Of a stretch of 64,000 bases of DNA, positions 49,191 to 61,014 are shown in pieces. Position numbers and translations under genes: made by a program. Every line of letters starts with the position of its first letter. Within the stretch, counting starts at the first letter, position 1. The notes under the pieces were generated by a model. That model was not told the origin of the DNA, searched no databases, and worked only from the letters and a program-made list of their open reading frames with translations. The stretch spans positions 5,176,001 to 5,240,000 of the forward strand of contig JAWNZC010000322.1 in the NCBI GenBank assembly GCA_035771165.1, written 5' to 3'. The DNA is from Paragorgia papillata (Eukaryota; Cnidaria; Anthozoa; Scleralcyonacea; Coralliidae).

Positions 49191-49339
49191 ATATCAACAA
49201 CGAGTTTGAGAGTTTCTCAGGGGATCCAAACACTAGAAAACATGATGAAAGCATGAGGCGAGACAGAAGGCCGAGTAGTTTTATTGTTTTTGGGTGTTTG
49301 GATTCCCCTGATGAAACACGATGAACGAGTTGTTGATAT
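49191..49339. mobile_element. 149-bp foldback hairpin
   Basis: ATATCAACAAC / GTTGTTGATAT ends; inner inverted CAGGGGATCCAAACAC / GTGTTTGGATTCCCCTG. The loop contains GCATGAGGCGAGACAGAAGG. Confidence 0.8.
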
Positions 49340-49930
49340 GACATCTCAATCGAGCGATTTCAATTGAAAAATAAATTAAAATAAACCTTCATGATATTTT
49401 ATTCATGAGTGTGTGTAAAATTTATTCATACAGCAACTTGTTTATTTTGCACAGATAACTGAGATCTCAAGAATTAGATGAACACCAGTTTTGATCTAAT
49501 ATCTGGAGTATCCAACTTCAATCAGGTGATTGAATGAACTATTGTAATTGGCTGATTATCTCATGTATTATTAATGAGTTTGAGATTACTATTTCTAGAA
49601 CAAAGTATATTATACACTAACTATTTCTATTAAGAAGCAAATGTCAATAGAATACCACCATATTAAATACTACTAGTGGTCAGTGGTTACCCGTGAAAAA
49701 TTCACGGTCTTGAAAAAGAACATGTTTTTAGGAAGGTCTCTTTGTTTAGAGACACAGGTAGCGGCAAGATCAACATAGGATTGTTGAAGTGAGTGGATCG
49801 TTATTACAACTTCTTCTGTCATGTTTCATGGTTACATTACTTTTTTTCCGCTCTGCAAAAAGCAAAGGCGATGGTTGTGAGTATTGGGCTACCTGTGGTC
49901 ATAATCCAAAATGGCCGCCAAGTTAGCGAT

Positions 49931-50691
49931 ACATGGCGTTATTAGCAGGAATCCCTACGGCTTCCAATTGGCCGATAAATTTAGCACTTCTGTTGACAAG
50001 GTGATTTGTCGTCTACATGAATATATAATTATTGGGATTCAAAAATAATTGAAATGTATCGCCGACGAATAACAAATTTTAATAAAATGATGTTAATGCT
50101 ATTCGCACATCAAAGTATATCTAATCGAAGTATCGCATTGTTGTGAATGAAAATTTCTTTGAAGAGATTGCTGTGCACGTTTGGCGATAGAATGAGATGA
50201 GTCAAACACTCCTAGTATAGTGTAACACTGATTTAGGAGTATTTCATTAAAGCATTAAAACACTCGAAACGCGATGCCGCGATCAAAGTTAAGTATCGTA
50301 ATTTCATTAAACTGTTTAAGTTATAATTCTCTTGGCCAAACAAAGCTTAAGAGCGGGTATAACTAAGTTGCAAACACGTTGTCGTATAATAGTGCGAATC
50401 TTTCTTTTTGATATTTTAATACCGATTTCAAATCCGAGACTGCTCTTTCAACGTTATTGACATGGCGCGTTCGTGTGCTCTAACATCTTTGCTAAATTGG
50501 AATTGTTTCCAAAGCTGAGTCACAGTATTTGCAACAGAACTACAATCTAGGATCAATCCGTACTCAAAGAGCGATATATTTGTGCTACCGCATACATAAA
50601 TACGCCATACCACGTCAGATAACGTCATGCGGAAGTGCTAAGTTTATCGGCCAATAAGAAGCCGGAGGGATTCCTGCTAATAACGCCATGT
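49931..50691. mobile_element. 761-bp MITE with 8-bp duplication TTAGCGAT
   Basis: The ends ACATGGCGTTATTAGCAGGA are inverted over about 65 bp with few mismatches (CCGGCTTC / GGCCGATAAA blocks). TTAGCGAT lies on both sides (49923-49930 and 50692-50699). Eight-base duplications fit hAT or P-like classes, but the ends are not the usual hAT CAG type, so the class is open. Confidence 0.85.
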
Positions 50692-51078
50692 TTAGCGATG
50701 GGTGAATTTTCGTTCTTTCGAAACCAAGCCCCCCCCCCAGTCCCTCCTTGACCCCCACAAATTGATTCCCCCCCCCCCCAGTAAAAGTCCCTTTTTGCCC
50801 CAGGAAAAGTTCCTTTTTGCCAGTGAAGTACCGAAACAAATGAACAAAGAATAAAGAAGAAAGCAATAAAGATATAAAAGGAAAATTTCGGACTCAGGCT
50901 ATTATACCATAGATATAGATAAACAGGTATAGATCAATGTTTTTATTTTGATAAGATTATGTGGTGACGAAAAATCTTTTTATAGTTCCTCACAAAATGT
51001 TCCATATTATATTTGAAAGTGAACATGCTGATGAGTTCTGAAACAAAGCGAAACAGTCAGAAATGTGTTGTATTTTAA
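50692..51078. other. C-rich tracts and repeat-like DNA
   Basis: C runs at about 50730 and 50767 with CCCTTTTTGCC words resemble the C-rich repeat at 51770. No gene seen. Confidence 0.45.
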
Positions 51079-51669
51079 GGTGGCTCCCTACAGTTTCAAT
51101 AAATACGTGCTATTTCATACGCTCATTATCTAATGTTATTCACAAGTTTAAAAATTTGTTAGATAAATACTAGTAGACCTTACTATAGCAGAACTATCGC
51201 AGATATAAAATTTCTATATAAAAAAGTTCAATTATTTGCTGTTACCATGGTAATAATGACGTTGGAACTTTCGTATATTTTCAAATATTGCATAATTGAA
51301 GCGGCATGTCTTCAGTTTGCTTCGGTGAAATTTTTTAAAAATTGCTGAGATGATAGATACTGTTGTGGAGAATATCCATGCACAAAATCAGAGGGGGTTG
51401 TATGGACAGATTTTTTGCCATAAAAATTATCGATTTAAAAAGGTTCTGTCTTATGAAATTTTTTTAAAATTATATATACTTTAGAACATTTAATAAACTA
51501 CTTATTTACAAAATTTTAGCAAAATTCACCGAAGAAAACGTCTAAAAGTCTAACATCTATGTCGACGCGGTCATAGAATTTCGAATCGACAAGATCGATA
51601 TTTACGCATGCGTAGCGATTACTATTTCTAGTCACCAGTCCCCTACTGAAATTACCGTAGGGAGCCACC
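51079..51669. mobile_element. 591-bp MITE flanked by TTAA
   Basis: Ends GGTGGCTCCCTAC and GTAGGGAGCCACC, flanked by TTAA at 51075-51078 and 51670-51673. One isolated end of the same family is at 41552. Confidence 0.82.
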
Positions 51670-51673
51670 TTAA

Positions 51674-52499
51674 CTAGTTTTTGACATTTTATGACCTTCA
51701 GTGTTCTTAAGAATCACCCCTCAGAATGCAGGAAATGGCATTTCCGACTCTCTAAATTTCAAAAATTTCCAGGGGGCATGCCACCGGACACCCCCAGTTG
51801 AGTCCCTTTTGGGGAACTTCTGACAGTAAAAATGCTCGATTAATCCTCCAAAATTGTCTTTATTGAAGATTTTCTTTTTTCGCGCGACTTATCGTGGTGA
51901 CATAATCAGCGTCCAAAACGGAAATGACGTCACAGCTGTATACTGTATTTGGAAATATATGCCAATATTTAAGAAGTGAATTACAGTTCCTACTGTTCAT
52001 GTACAGACTCATACAAAAATTAAAAAGAATGCCTGGATTGCAATTGATGTGTCTAGAATATACTGGACTAAAGTTAGATTTCATATTTAAACAAAGATGC
52101 ATAACTACATATATTTTACCTCACAGCCATTGTTCAATCAGAGTTACATTTGTACCACGTGACAATGGTATTTTTTTAAGAACTGCCCCCGACACTTCGA
52201 ATACCCCACCTACATCACCGCGTGTTAACATTCACAGAGTGAAAACAGAATGAAAATTTTTAAAAATGTTTTAACTCTACTTCAATTTAATGAAACATTA
52301 CTCTTCGAGATAATATAAACCTCGGGCTAACGCTTCGCCTTCAAGAAATATCATTCCTCAGGGTAATATTTATCATTTATAGATGTGGAACGGAAAAAAT
52401 TCAATGAAATATTAACCCGAGGAAATGTTTTCACTCTGTGAAAGTTAACTGCAGCCTCAAGAGTTCTACCTAAATGAGTTTTTCATTGCTAATTCTTTG
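51674..52499. other. repeat-like and AT-rich DNA
   Basis: The CTCAGAATGCAGGAAATGGC repeat at 51721 matches the copy at about 15021. No gene seen. Confidence 0.45.
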
Positions 52500-52635
52500 T
52501 ATTTTCTAAGTTCTTATTTTCTTGCAATTTCTTGCAAAATTTCTTCGTAAACATCTCAAAGTTCACGCAAAAGCATCTTATTCCTCCATTGTTGACAGCC
52601 TCGTTTTGGTTTTTGTGCGTGGTGTCCTACCCTGC
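52500..52635. repeat. dispersed repeat, copy 2
   Basis: Same family as 1-180 (CCATTGTTGACAGC, GTGCGTGGTGT). Confidence 0.5.
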
Positions 52636-52927
52636 GAGTCAGAGTCCCTTTCCAACCTACGCAGGCTTTGGGGGAAAGTGGGCTCTGCCAACAAACTCGA
52701 TATTTCTTTTTGAGCATGCATGAACGGTTGCCAAGATACTATTTTGACCCCAGGCTCTAACACATCACTTCCTATTTTCCTGCTTACACGTGTTCATAAA
52801 CTAGAACTTGTTTGACCAGTTTAAAACCTAACTGACTCGCCCCAATCTTGAGGTGAAGATCGAGTTTGTTGGCAGAGCCCACTTTCCCCAGAAGCTTGCG
52901 TAGGTCGGAAAGGGACTCTGACTCGCA
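52636..52927. mobile_element. foldback element with 68-bp arms
   Basis: GCGAGTCAGAGTCCCTTTCC at the left with its complement at the right; arms also share GTGGGCTCTGCCAACAAACT. The 150-bp spacer has no coding. The 30-bp minisatellite starts right after it. Confidence 0.82.
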
Positions 52928-53645
52928 CTTGAATATCCCGGCCTAATCACAGCGGAGTATTCACTTGAATACCTCTCCACAGCAGGGTATATTCACTTGA
53001 ATTAATCCCTCCACAGTGGGGTATTCACTTGAATATCCCTCCACAGTGGGGTATTCACTTGAATATCCCTCCACAACAGGGTATTCACTTGAAGATCCCT
53101 CCACAGTGGAGTATTCACTTGAATACCCTCCACAACAGGGTATTCACTTGAAGATCCCTCCACAGTGGAGTATTTACTTGAATATCCCTCCACAACAGGG
53201 TATTCACTTGAATATCCCTCCACAGTGGGGTATTCACTTGAATATCCCTCCACAGTGGAGTATTCACTTGAATATCCCTCCACAGTGGAGTATTCACTTG
53301 AATATCCCTCCACAGTGGGGTATTCACTTGAATATCCCTCCACAGTGGGGTATTCACTTGAATATCCCTCCACAGTGGGGTATATTCACTTGAATATCCC
53401 TCCACAACAGGGTATTCACTTGAAGATCCCTCCACAATGGGGTATTCACTTGAATATCCCTCCACAACAGGGTATTCACTTGAATATCCCTCCACAGTGG
53501 GGTATTCACTTGAATATCCCTCCACAACAGGGTATTCACTTGAATATCCCTCCACAGTGGAGTATTCACTTGAATATCCCTCCACAACAGGGTATTCACT
53601 TGAATAATATCCCTCCACAGTGGGGTATTCACTTGAATATCCCTT
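52928..53645. repeat. 30-bp minisatellite, about 23 copies
   Basis: The unit is close to CCCTCCACAGTGGGGTATTC plus ACTTGAATAT. Three alternating variants differ at the ACAGTGGG / ACAGTGGA / ACAACAGG site. As 30 is a multiple of three, long frames are open on both strands; they are not genes. Confidence 0.95.
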
Positions 53646-54518
53646 CGTAGTGGAAAAAAAGTCCTGGGGCCCTGGGAGGTTGCAATTTTGTCACAGAACA
53701 TGGAATCTTGGGATATTTTGAGGCCCACATTGGGATTTTTAAGAATTTCAATTTGGCAACTCTGATATGTTTTATTAAGTCAAAATACTGTCAGACTGAT
53801 GGTTTTGCTTAGTGAGGTGACAATGCAGTTGTTCATCTGAAAATGAAATAGATCATGATGCACAAATCTGATGTACAGCTTCACTGTTCATGATGTCCAT
53901 TGCATTTTAAAACTGCATGCTGTTAAATTATATTTAAATACTATTTTTTCACCTTGTTTAAGGAAGGAATAAGTTTTAACTGATGTGTAATAAAACAGCT
54001 GAAAGAGCATTTATTATAATTGTTTTATCTAGATTCTATGCTGGAGAAAATACTACTTCCAAAAGTGTTCTGTGCATGACTTTACATCCAAGTTGATAAT
54101 CTTGAAGCTTAACTATTAATCTATGGTCAGAGGCAAAATATTTATTAAATAAATGGACAGTTTTTTTTTAGTTTTTTTTTTAATATTGACTACAGATGAA
54201 CCTTGCTAACTAATTTTCTGGGATGTTTTCTGATCTGTGTGTCATTAATACAACAAAAAACAGAAATTAGGGGGGGGGGGGGGGAGAGTGGGGTTAAAAA
54301 ATGCATATAAAGTGGGTGAGGGGTTGTTGCGTTCATGTATGTCTTAATAATAAGTATACATGTATAATAACTTATTATTATGTTTGTAATTTTTTAAACA
54401 TGCACTTTTGTATATACATTCTATTAACCCTTTCATTTCCATGCATCTTTTATTTTTAATTTGTCTAACACCAGACGGTTTTACTCGTCAAGGGAAGACC
54501 TCCTGACATGCCACAGAG
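53646..54518. other. no feature seen
   Basis: AT-rich; G-run at 54270-54286; a decayed copy of the short TIR MITE core at 54430-54500. Confidence 0.45.
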
Positions 54519-54781
54519 TTACAGTATTACAGTCATTGGCACCTAAGCGTGTACATCGCCCCTCAAAACATGTTTTATGTCAACGTCAAAGTTAACTGTT
54601 TACCTTGGAAACGTATTAGGTTTTCATTGAACCAATGCATTATTGTCACATGAATGTGCCCTTAGCCAATCACGCGTCTCGCCAATCCCACGGTGTTGAT
54701 TTCAAAACGGTTAACTTTGGCTTAAATTTAGAACATGTTTTGACGGGCAGTGTACACGCTTAGGTGCCAACGACTGTAATA
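54519..54781. mobile_element. about 260-bp MITE
   Basis: Inverted arms of about 50 bp: TTGGCACCTAAGCGTGTACA and its complement, then CCTCAAAACATGTT / AACATGTTTTGACGG. The exact ends and duplication are uncertain. Confidence 0.78.
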
Positions 54782-55095
54782 ATAGTAATTCATAATAAAA
54801 TTATTTATATACTGTCAATCACTCAACTGTTACCCTCTTAGTTTATAATCCGGGCGTCTTTACGTCTTATTATTAATATCAAAGAATTGTTTAAAAATAA
54901 CCAAAGGTAGAGACGGAAACGAATTACTCCTATGACAGTAATGACACTCCACATACATAATATTAAAATAGAGTACAGTATCGAGTACAGTATCTCTAAA
55001 TTGCATAATTTGCCATATAAAAGCTTTACTGCTTTTCAACATCGAATTAAAATAACAATACAAATGCAAACTACACTGTAAAAACTCTCACTGAC
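54782..55095. other. intronic or intergenic DNA
   Basis: No feature seen. Confidence 0.4.
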
Positions 55096-55171
55096 CTGCA
55101 TCCGTGAGATGGATAAAACTAAAAATATAAGCCAGTAAAAAGAATATAACGAATGATTTCGAAGCCAACAT
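55096..55171 (-). CDS. signal-peptide exon, possible first exon of the TMEM144-like gene
   Basis: ATG at 55171 starts a 25-residue leader, MLASKSFVIFFLLAYIFSFI plus HLTDA, with a charged start, hydrophobic core and a small residue at the end, so a good secretion signal. The donor (GCAG|GTCAGTGAG) leaves phase 1. The acceptor of the TMEM144 exon at 44054 also needs phase 1; joining gives an aspartate codon and a polar, glycosylated N-terminal tail. The match is suggestive rather than proof: 11 kb separate them and the ATP-grasp gene lies between. It could instead start another gene. Confidence 0.55.
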
Positions 55172-55408
55172 TTAATATTTATCCCTGTGCTTCTGACGGC
55201 CTCTGACACTTTCCCAAAATTCGCGAAACGGAAGTATGAGATTTCACTCAACTTCGTACCCAGTCTCTAATACACACAAGCAGCAGGCAACACGAGCCTT
55301 TCAAACAGCGGTCAATCGGTTGCTACTTCATGTATGCCTATTATAAGGTCTTGACAATTATTATGTCCTCAGACGTGCGCCAGAACTGCAGAACAGAGAG
55401 TAGAGTAT
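55172..55408. other. upstream flank of the signal-peptide exon
   Basis: Possible 5' untranslated and promoter region on the minus strand; no TATA or other motif can be assigned. Confidence 0.3.
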
Positions 55409-55416
55409 AACAGTAG

Positions 55417-56583
55417 CAGGGCCGGATTAACGGTTCGCGGGGCCCGTGGCATATTATCAGCGCGGGGCCCCTTGACCCCCCCCCCTGTGAATTCAGGTTT
55501 CCCTGAAATCAGAAAGATTAAAAAATATCAATATTCCACGATTTGAAAAGTTGCCTGTGTATTTACAAAACAGAAATATACATCAATAATTGAACTAAAA
55601 TCCAACGCAGTTTATATAGCATTAACAATTATATAAGTATTATTTTTACAGCAGCAAAGGTTAAAAGTCAAACTGGCTAAACAACAGGAACAATATATGA
55701 GTCATTATCAACAATAATATCATATGACAGGCTGAATGCTGACAGCTACAGGTTGCACTGTAAAATATATAGTATATATTGAAATACTTGAAAATCTAAA
55801 ACGAGTAATCAAGTATAATAACCTAAAGTACGTACCTGAAACGTTACTTCAAAAGTACCTCGATAGCGTTCATAATTAACTTCTGCCGAAATTCGTCTTC
55901 CACGAAATTCAGCAATCTATTCTTTCAGCATTTATTATTACAGTTAGCACAAGGCAATTTAACTGCAATTTTTAATTTTTCCGGCCGTTGCACTTTTCTT
56001 GGACGCATCTGTATTTGTGGCAACAGCGCCTCGTTTATTGTGGCTCTTTTTTACTTTTGGGTTCTCGCTTTTTCATTTTTGGGGCCTCGCTTTTTTATTT
56101 ATGGTTCCGGCCTGCTTTTTTTATTTTTGGGGCCTCCCTAGCTTTTTTATTTATGGTATCTTGCTTTTTTTATTTTTGGGACGTCGCTATAGCTTTTTTA
56201 TTTATGGATTCTTGCTTTTTTTAGTTTTGGGGCCTCGCTAGTTTATTTATGGGTTCTTGCTTTTTTTAGTTTTGGGGCCTAGCTCGCTTTTTTATTTATG
56301 GGTTTTTGGTTTTTTATTTTTGGGGCCTCGGTTTTTTTGTTTGTTTTGGGGGCCTGTTTTTTGAGTTTTGGGGCCCCGGCGCCTCGCTTTTTCATTAGCG
56401 GTACCTCTTTTTTTAATTTTGGAGCATCGTTTTTTTTACTTTTGTACGTGGCCTTGTGGTTTTTGGGGCCCCACACTTCTTGGGCCCCGCGCTAAAAAGT
56501 CGAAACTGAGCAAAGCGCGGGGCCCCTAAAAGCGCGGGGCCCGTGGCATAAGCCACTTCAGCCATATGGTTAATCCGGCACTG
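55417..56583. mobile_element. 1167-bp hAT-type non-autonomous element
   Basis: The ends are CAGGGCCGGATTAACGG at the left and the complement of CAGTGCCGGATTAACCATAT at the right, with an exact 8-bp duplication AACAGTAG (55409-55416 and 56584-56591). Sub-terminal GCGGGGCCCGTGGCAT is also inverted. The interior (56060-56470) is a degenerate T-rich array of GGGGCCTCGCTTTTTTATTT-like units. No transposase. Confidence 0.9.
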
Positions 56584-56590
56584 AACAGTA

Positions 56591-59500
56591 GAGTGCTTTA
56601 GAGTACTTAATAGTGCTTTAGACTGCTTTAAAGTGAATTAGGGTGCTTTAGACTGCTTTAGAGTGCTTTAGACTGCTTTGGACTGCTTTAGACTGCTTTA
56701 GATTGAATTAGGGTGCTTTAGACTGCTTTAGACTGCTTTAGAGTGCTTTAGAGTGAATTAGACTGCTTTAGAGTGCTTTAGACTGCTTTAGAGTGCTTTA
56801 GACTGCTTTAGAGTGCTTTAGAGTGCTTTAGACTGCTTTAGAGTGAATTAGACTGCTTTAGACTGCTTTAGAGTGCTTTAGACTGCTTTAGAGTGAATTA
56901 GACTGCTTTAGAGTGAATTAGACTGCTTTAGAGTGAATTAGAGTGCTTTAGAGTGCTTTAGACTGCTTTAGACTGCTTTAGAGTGAATTAGAGTGCTTTA
57001 GAGTGCTGTAGAGTGCTTTAGAGTGCTTAATTAGACTGCTTTAGACTGAATTAGGGTGCTTTAGACTGAATTAGAGTGCTTTAGACTGCTTTAGACTGCT
57101 TTAGACTGCTTTAGAGTGAATTACACTGCTTTAGAGTGCTTTAGAGTGAATTAGACTGCTTTAGACTGCTTTGGACTGCTTTAGACTGCTTTAGACTGAA
57201 TTAGGGTGCTTTAGACTGAATTAGGGTGCTTTAGACTGCTTTAGAGTGAATTAGACTGCTTTAGAGTGAATCACACTGCTTTAGAGTGCTTTAGAGTGAA
57301 TTAGACTGCTTTAGAGTGAATTAGAGTGCTTTAGAGTGCTTTAGAGTGCTTTAGACTGCTTTAGAGTGAATTACACTGCTTTAGAGTGAATTAGACTGCT
57401 TTAGACTGCTTTAGAGTGAATTAGAGTGCTTTAGAGTGCTTAATTAGACTGCTTTAGACTGAATTAGGGTGCTTTAGACTGAATTAGGGTGCTTTAGACT
57501 GCTTTAGAGTGAATTAGACTGCTTTAGAGTGAATCACACTGCTTTAGAGTGCTTTAGAGTGAATTAGACTGCTTTAGAGTGCTTTAGAGTGAATTAGAGT
57601 GCTTTAGAGTGCTTTAGACTGCTTTAGACTGCTTTAGAGTGAATTACACTGCTTTAGAGTGCTTTAGAGTGAATTAGACTGCTTTAGACTGCTTTAGAGT
57701 GAATTAGAGTGCTTTAGAGTGCTGTAGAGTGCTTTAGAGTGCTTTAGACTGCTTTAGAGTGAATTAGGGTGCTTTAGACTGCTTTATAGTGCTTTAGACT
57801 GCTTTAGAGTGAATTAGACTGCTTTAGAGTGAATTAGACTGCTTTAGACTGCTTTAGAGTGCATTAGACTGCTTTAGACTGCTTTAGAGTGAATTAGAGT
57901 GCTTTAGAGTGCTTTAGATTGCTTTAGAGTGCTTTAGACTGCTTTAGACTGAATTAGGGTGCTTTACAGTGCTTTAGAGTGAATTAGACTGCTTTAGAGT
58001 GCTTTTGAGTGAATTAGACTGGTTCCGAGTGAATTACACTGCTTTAGAGTGCTTTAGAGTGAATTAGACTGCTTTAGAGTGCTTTAGACTGCTTTAGAGT
58101 GAATTAGACTGCTTTAGAGTGAATTAGAGTGCTTTAGAGTGCTTTAGAGTGAATTAGACTGCTTTAGAGTGCTTTAGAGTGAATTAGACTGCTTTAGAGT
58201 GAATTAGAGTGCTTTAGAGTGCTTTAGACTGCTTTAGAGTAAATTACACTGCTTTAGAGTGCTTTAGAGTGAATTAGACTGCTTTAGACTGCTTTAGAGT
58301 GCTTAATTAGACTGCTTTAGACTGAATTAGGGTGCTTTATACTGAATTAGGGTGCTTTAGACTGCTTTAGAGTGAATTAGACTGCTTTAGAGTGAATCAC
58401 ACTGCTTTAGAGTGAATTAGACTGCTTTAGAGTGCTTTAGAGTGAATTAGACTGCTTTAGAGTGAATTAGAGTGCTTTAGAGTACTTTAGACTGCTTTAG
58501 AGTGAATTACACTGCTTTAGAGTGAATTAGACTGCTTTAGAGTGAATTAGAGTGCTTTAGAGTGCTGTAGAGTGCTTTAGAGTGAATTAGGGTGCTTTAG
58601 ACTGCTTTGGACTGCTTTATAGTGCTTTAGACTGCTTTAGAGTGAATTAGACTGCTTTATAGTGCTTTAGACTGCTTTAGAGTGAATTAGACTGCTTTAG
58701 AGTGAATTAGAGTGCTTTAGAGTGCTTTAGACTGCTTTAGAGTGAATTAGACTGGTTCAGAGTGAATTACACTGCTTTAGAGTGCTTTAGAGTGAATTAG
58801 ACTGCTTTAGACTGCTTTAGAGTGAATTAGACTGCTTTAGAGTGAATTAGAGTGCTTTAGAGTGCTTTAGAGTGAATTAGACTGCTTTAGAGTGAATTAG
58901 AGTGCTTTAGAGTGCTTTAGAGTAAATTACACTGCTTTAGAGTGCTTTAGAGTGAATTAGACTGCTTTAGAGTGAATTAGAGTGCTTTAGAGTGCTTAAT
59001 TAGACTGCTTTAGACTGAATTAGGGTGCTTTATACTGAATTAGGGTGCTTTAGACTGCTTTAGAGTGAATTAGACTGCTTTAGAGTGAATCACACTGCTT
59101 TAGAGTGAATTAGACTGCTTTAGAGTGCTTTAGAGTGAATTAGACTGCTTTAGAGTGAATTAGAGTGCTTTAGAGTGCTTTAGACTGCTTTAGAGTGAAT
59201 TACACTGCTTTAGAGTGAATTAGACTGCTTTAGAGTGAATTAGAGTGCTTTAGAGTGCTGTAGAGTGCTTTAGAGTGCTTTAGAGTGAATTAGGGTGCTT
59301 TAGACTGCTTTGGACTGCTTTATAGTGCTTTAGACTGCTTTAGAGTGAATTAGACTGCTTTATAGTGCTTTAGACTGCTTTAGAGTGAATTAGACTGCTT
59401 TAGAGTGCTTTTGAGTGAATTAGACTGCTTTAGAATGCTTTAGACTGCTTTAGAGAGCTTTAGACTGCTTTAGAGTGAATTAGACTGGTTCAGAGTGAAT

Positions 59501-60130
59501 TACACTGCTTTAGAGTGAATTAGACTGCTTTAGAGTGCTTTAGACTGCTTTAGAGTGCTTTAGAGTGCTTTAGACTGCTTTAGAGTGAATTAGACTGCTT
59601 TAGAGTGCTTTAGACTGCTTTAGAGTGCTTTAGACTGCTTTAGAGTGAATTAGACTGCTTTAGACTGCTTTAGAGTGAATTAGAGTGCTTTAGAGTGCTT
59701 TAGACTGCTTTAGAGTGCTTTAGACTGCTTTAGAGTGAATTAGACTGCTTTAGAGTGAATTAGACTGCTTTAGACCGTTTTAGACTGCTTTAGGGGCTGT
59801 TTACATGAGCCGGGCTAGCCCGCAACTGGGCTCACGCGATTGATTAGGATCTTGCTGTGGTTTTGAAACTGGCATAAACTAAATGTACAAATAAGAATTG
59901 GTTTCGTTTAGATGTAAACTAACCCTAACGTTGATAAAAATCTCTCTCTGTGGCCGAGGAAAGAATTTCGTGACACGAGTCAGCCCGGTTAGCCCGGCTC
60001 ATGTAAACAGCCCCTTAGAGTGAATTAGACTGCTTTAGAGTGCTTTAGACTGCTTTAGAGTGAATTAGAGTGAATTAGACTGCTTTAGAGGGCTTTAGAC
60101 TGCTTTAGAGTGAATTAGACTGCTTTGGAC
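56591..60130. repeat. 10-bp satellite array, about 330 units
   Basis: Units are almost all GAGTGCTTTA, GACTGCTTTA or GAGTGAATTA. Rare variants: GGGTGCTTTA, TATAGTGCTT, GAATCACACT, and a 14-bp CTTAATTAG slip at 57023, 57436, 58299 and 58992. The larger pattern repeats, for example about 693 bp between 58299 and 58992. A MITE interrupts it at 59793-60014. Confidence 0.97.
59793..60014. mobile_element. 222-bp PIF/Harbinger-like MITE in the satellite
   Basis: Ends GGGGCTGTTTACATGAGCCG (inverted, exact over about 20 bp), TTA duplicated at 59790-59792 and 60015-60017. The array reads on across the site once one TTA is removed. It is related to 23675-24140. Confidence 0.92.
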
Positions 60131-61010
60131 AGGAAGTGTCTTGCTTGCATGCAATTGCCATTCCGGTTAAAATGTTTGTTATATATGCAGTCTTGTCTAA
60201 AACTGACATGCAAAAATGCATTATAGATATTGTAGATATTGTTAATAGTGTTTATACTTGTTACAATTTATGTCAATTTTCTAATTTTTTGAGGTTGATC
60301 AGTTATATTTGTTAGCACACAGCAACTAAATTACAACTAAATTACAACGTCCCGCATTTACGGCACGAAAGCTCAACGAATTTTTATCGTTAATAAACAT
60401 GGTGTACAACCGCAAACATTTTGTTTTATTACTTGAACAAATAAGTTATCCTGAAATGTCGTCAGCCATTCTTTTCCCTCAGCTTAAAGGGCATCTGATA
60501 TTTCATGCTAAAATCAAGAAGCAGACTAAAATTATTTAAAAATTTCGCGAATTTACCCAAAGAATTAGCGAAAAAGATTGTTGTGCGGGAGAATTTTTAA
60601 CGACTATTTTTATAGCCCAAAATGATGCCGCAATATAATTTTGTTAAAAATTATCCACAAATTTAATAACATGTTACACGCAATAATCTTGTTGTTGTTG
60701 CTGCATTGAGAATCATCATTAAAACCCGTGTAACATGTCATCAATTTATGAGTGGTGAACAAACCTACTTTGTGTTGCCATAGCAACAGTGCAAACTTTT
60801 TTAAAAAGCACTCTAAACTCTAAAGCAGATTCTTTGCCCACTTTTCAATATGGCGTCCGTAACTTTGAACTCGTCTATTCGTATAGGTCGGTGGCAATCC
60901 TTTTGCATGGTGTGAATGGGAAGGAGGACATGAGTGGTTCCCTTGGAGTTGGTTTTTCTTTGGTTGGCGCTAGTAGTACACTGGGTGACAAGGTTTTCTA
61001 TTTGTTTGAA
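60131..61010. other. no gene recognised
   Basis: AT-rich. A short inverted pair AACATGTTACACG / CGTGTAACATGT lies at 60669 and 60726. Confidence 0.45.
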
Positions 61011-61014
61011 GATT

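Noticed and set aside
52928..53645. CRISPR-like array
   Set aside because: Units are contiguous without unique spacers, and the sequence is eukaryotic.
53002..53728. Repetitive proteins with EGYSSEYP-type units on both strands
   Set aside because: A 30-bp minisatellite is a multiple of three and open on both strands; no codon asymmetry.
55988..56495. Hydrophobic Phe-rich frames resembling membrane proteins
   Set aside because: Frames over the T-rich tandem inside the hAT-type element.
56591..60130. Telomere-like repeat because of TTAG words
   Set aside because: The unit is a 10-bp decamer of mixed types, not TTAGGG, and it is internal.
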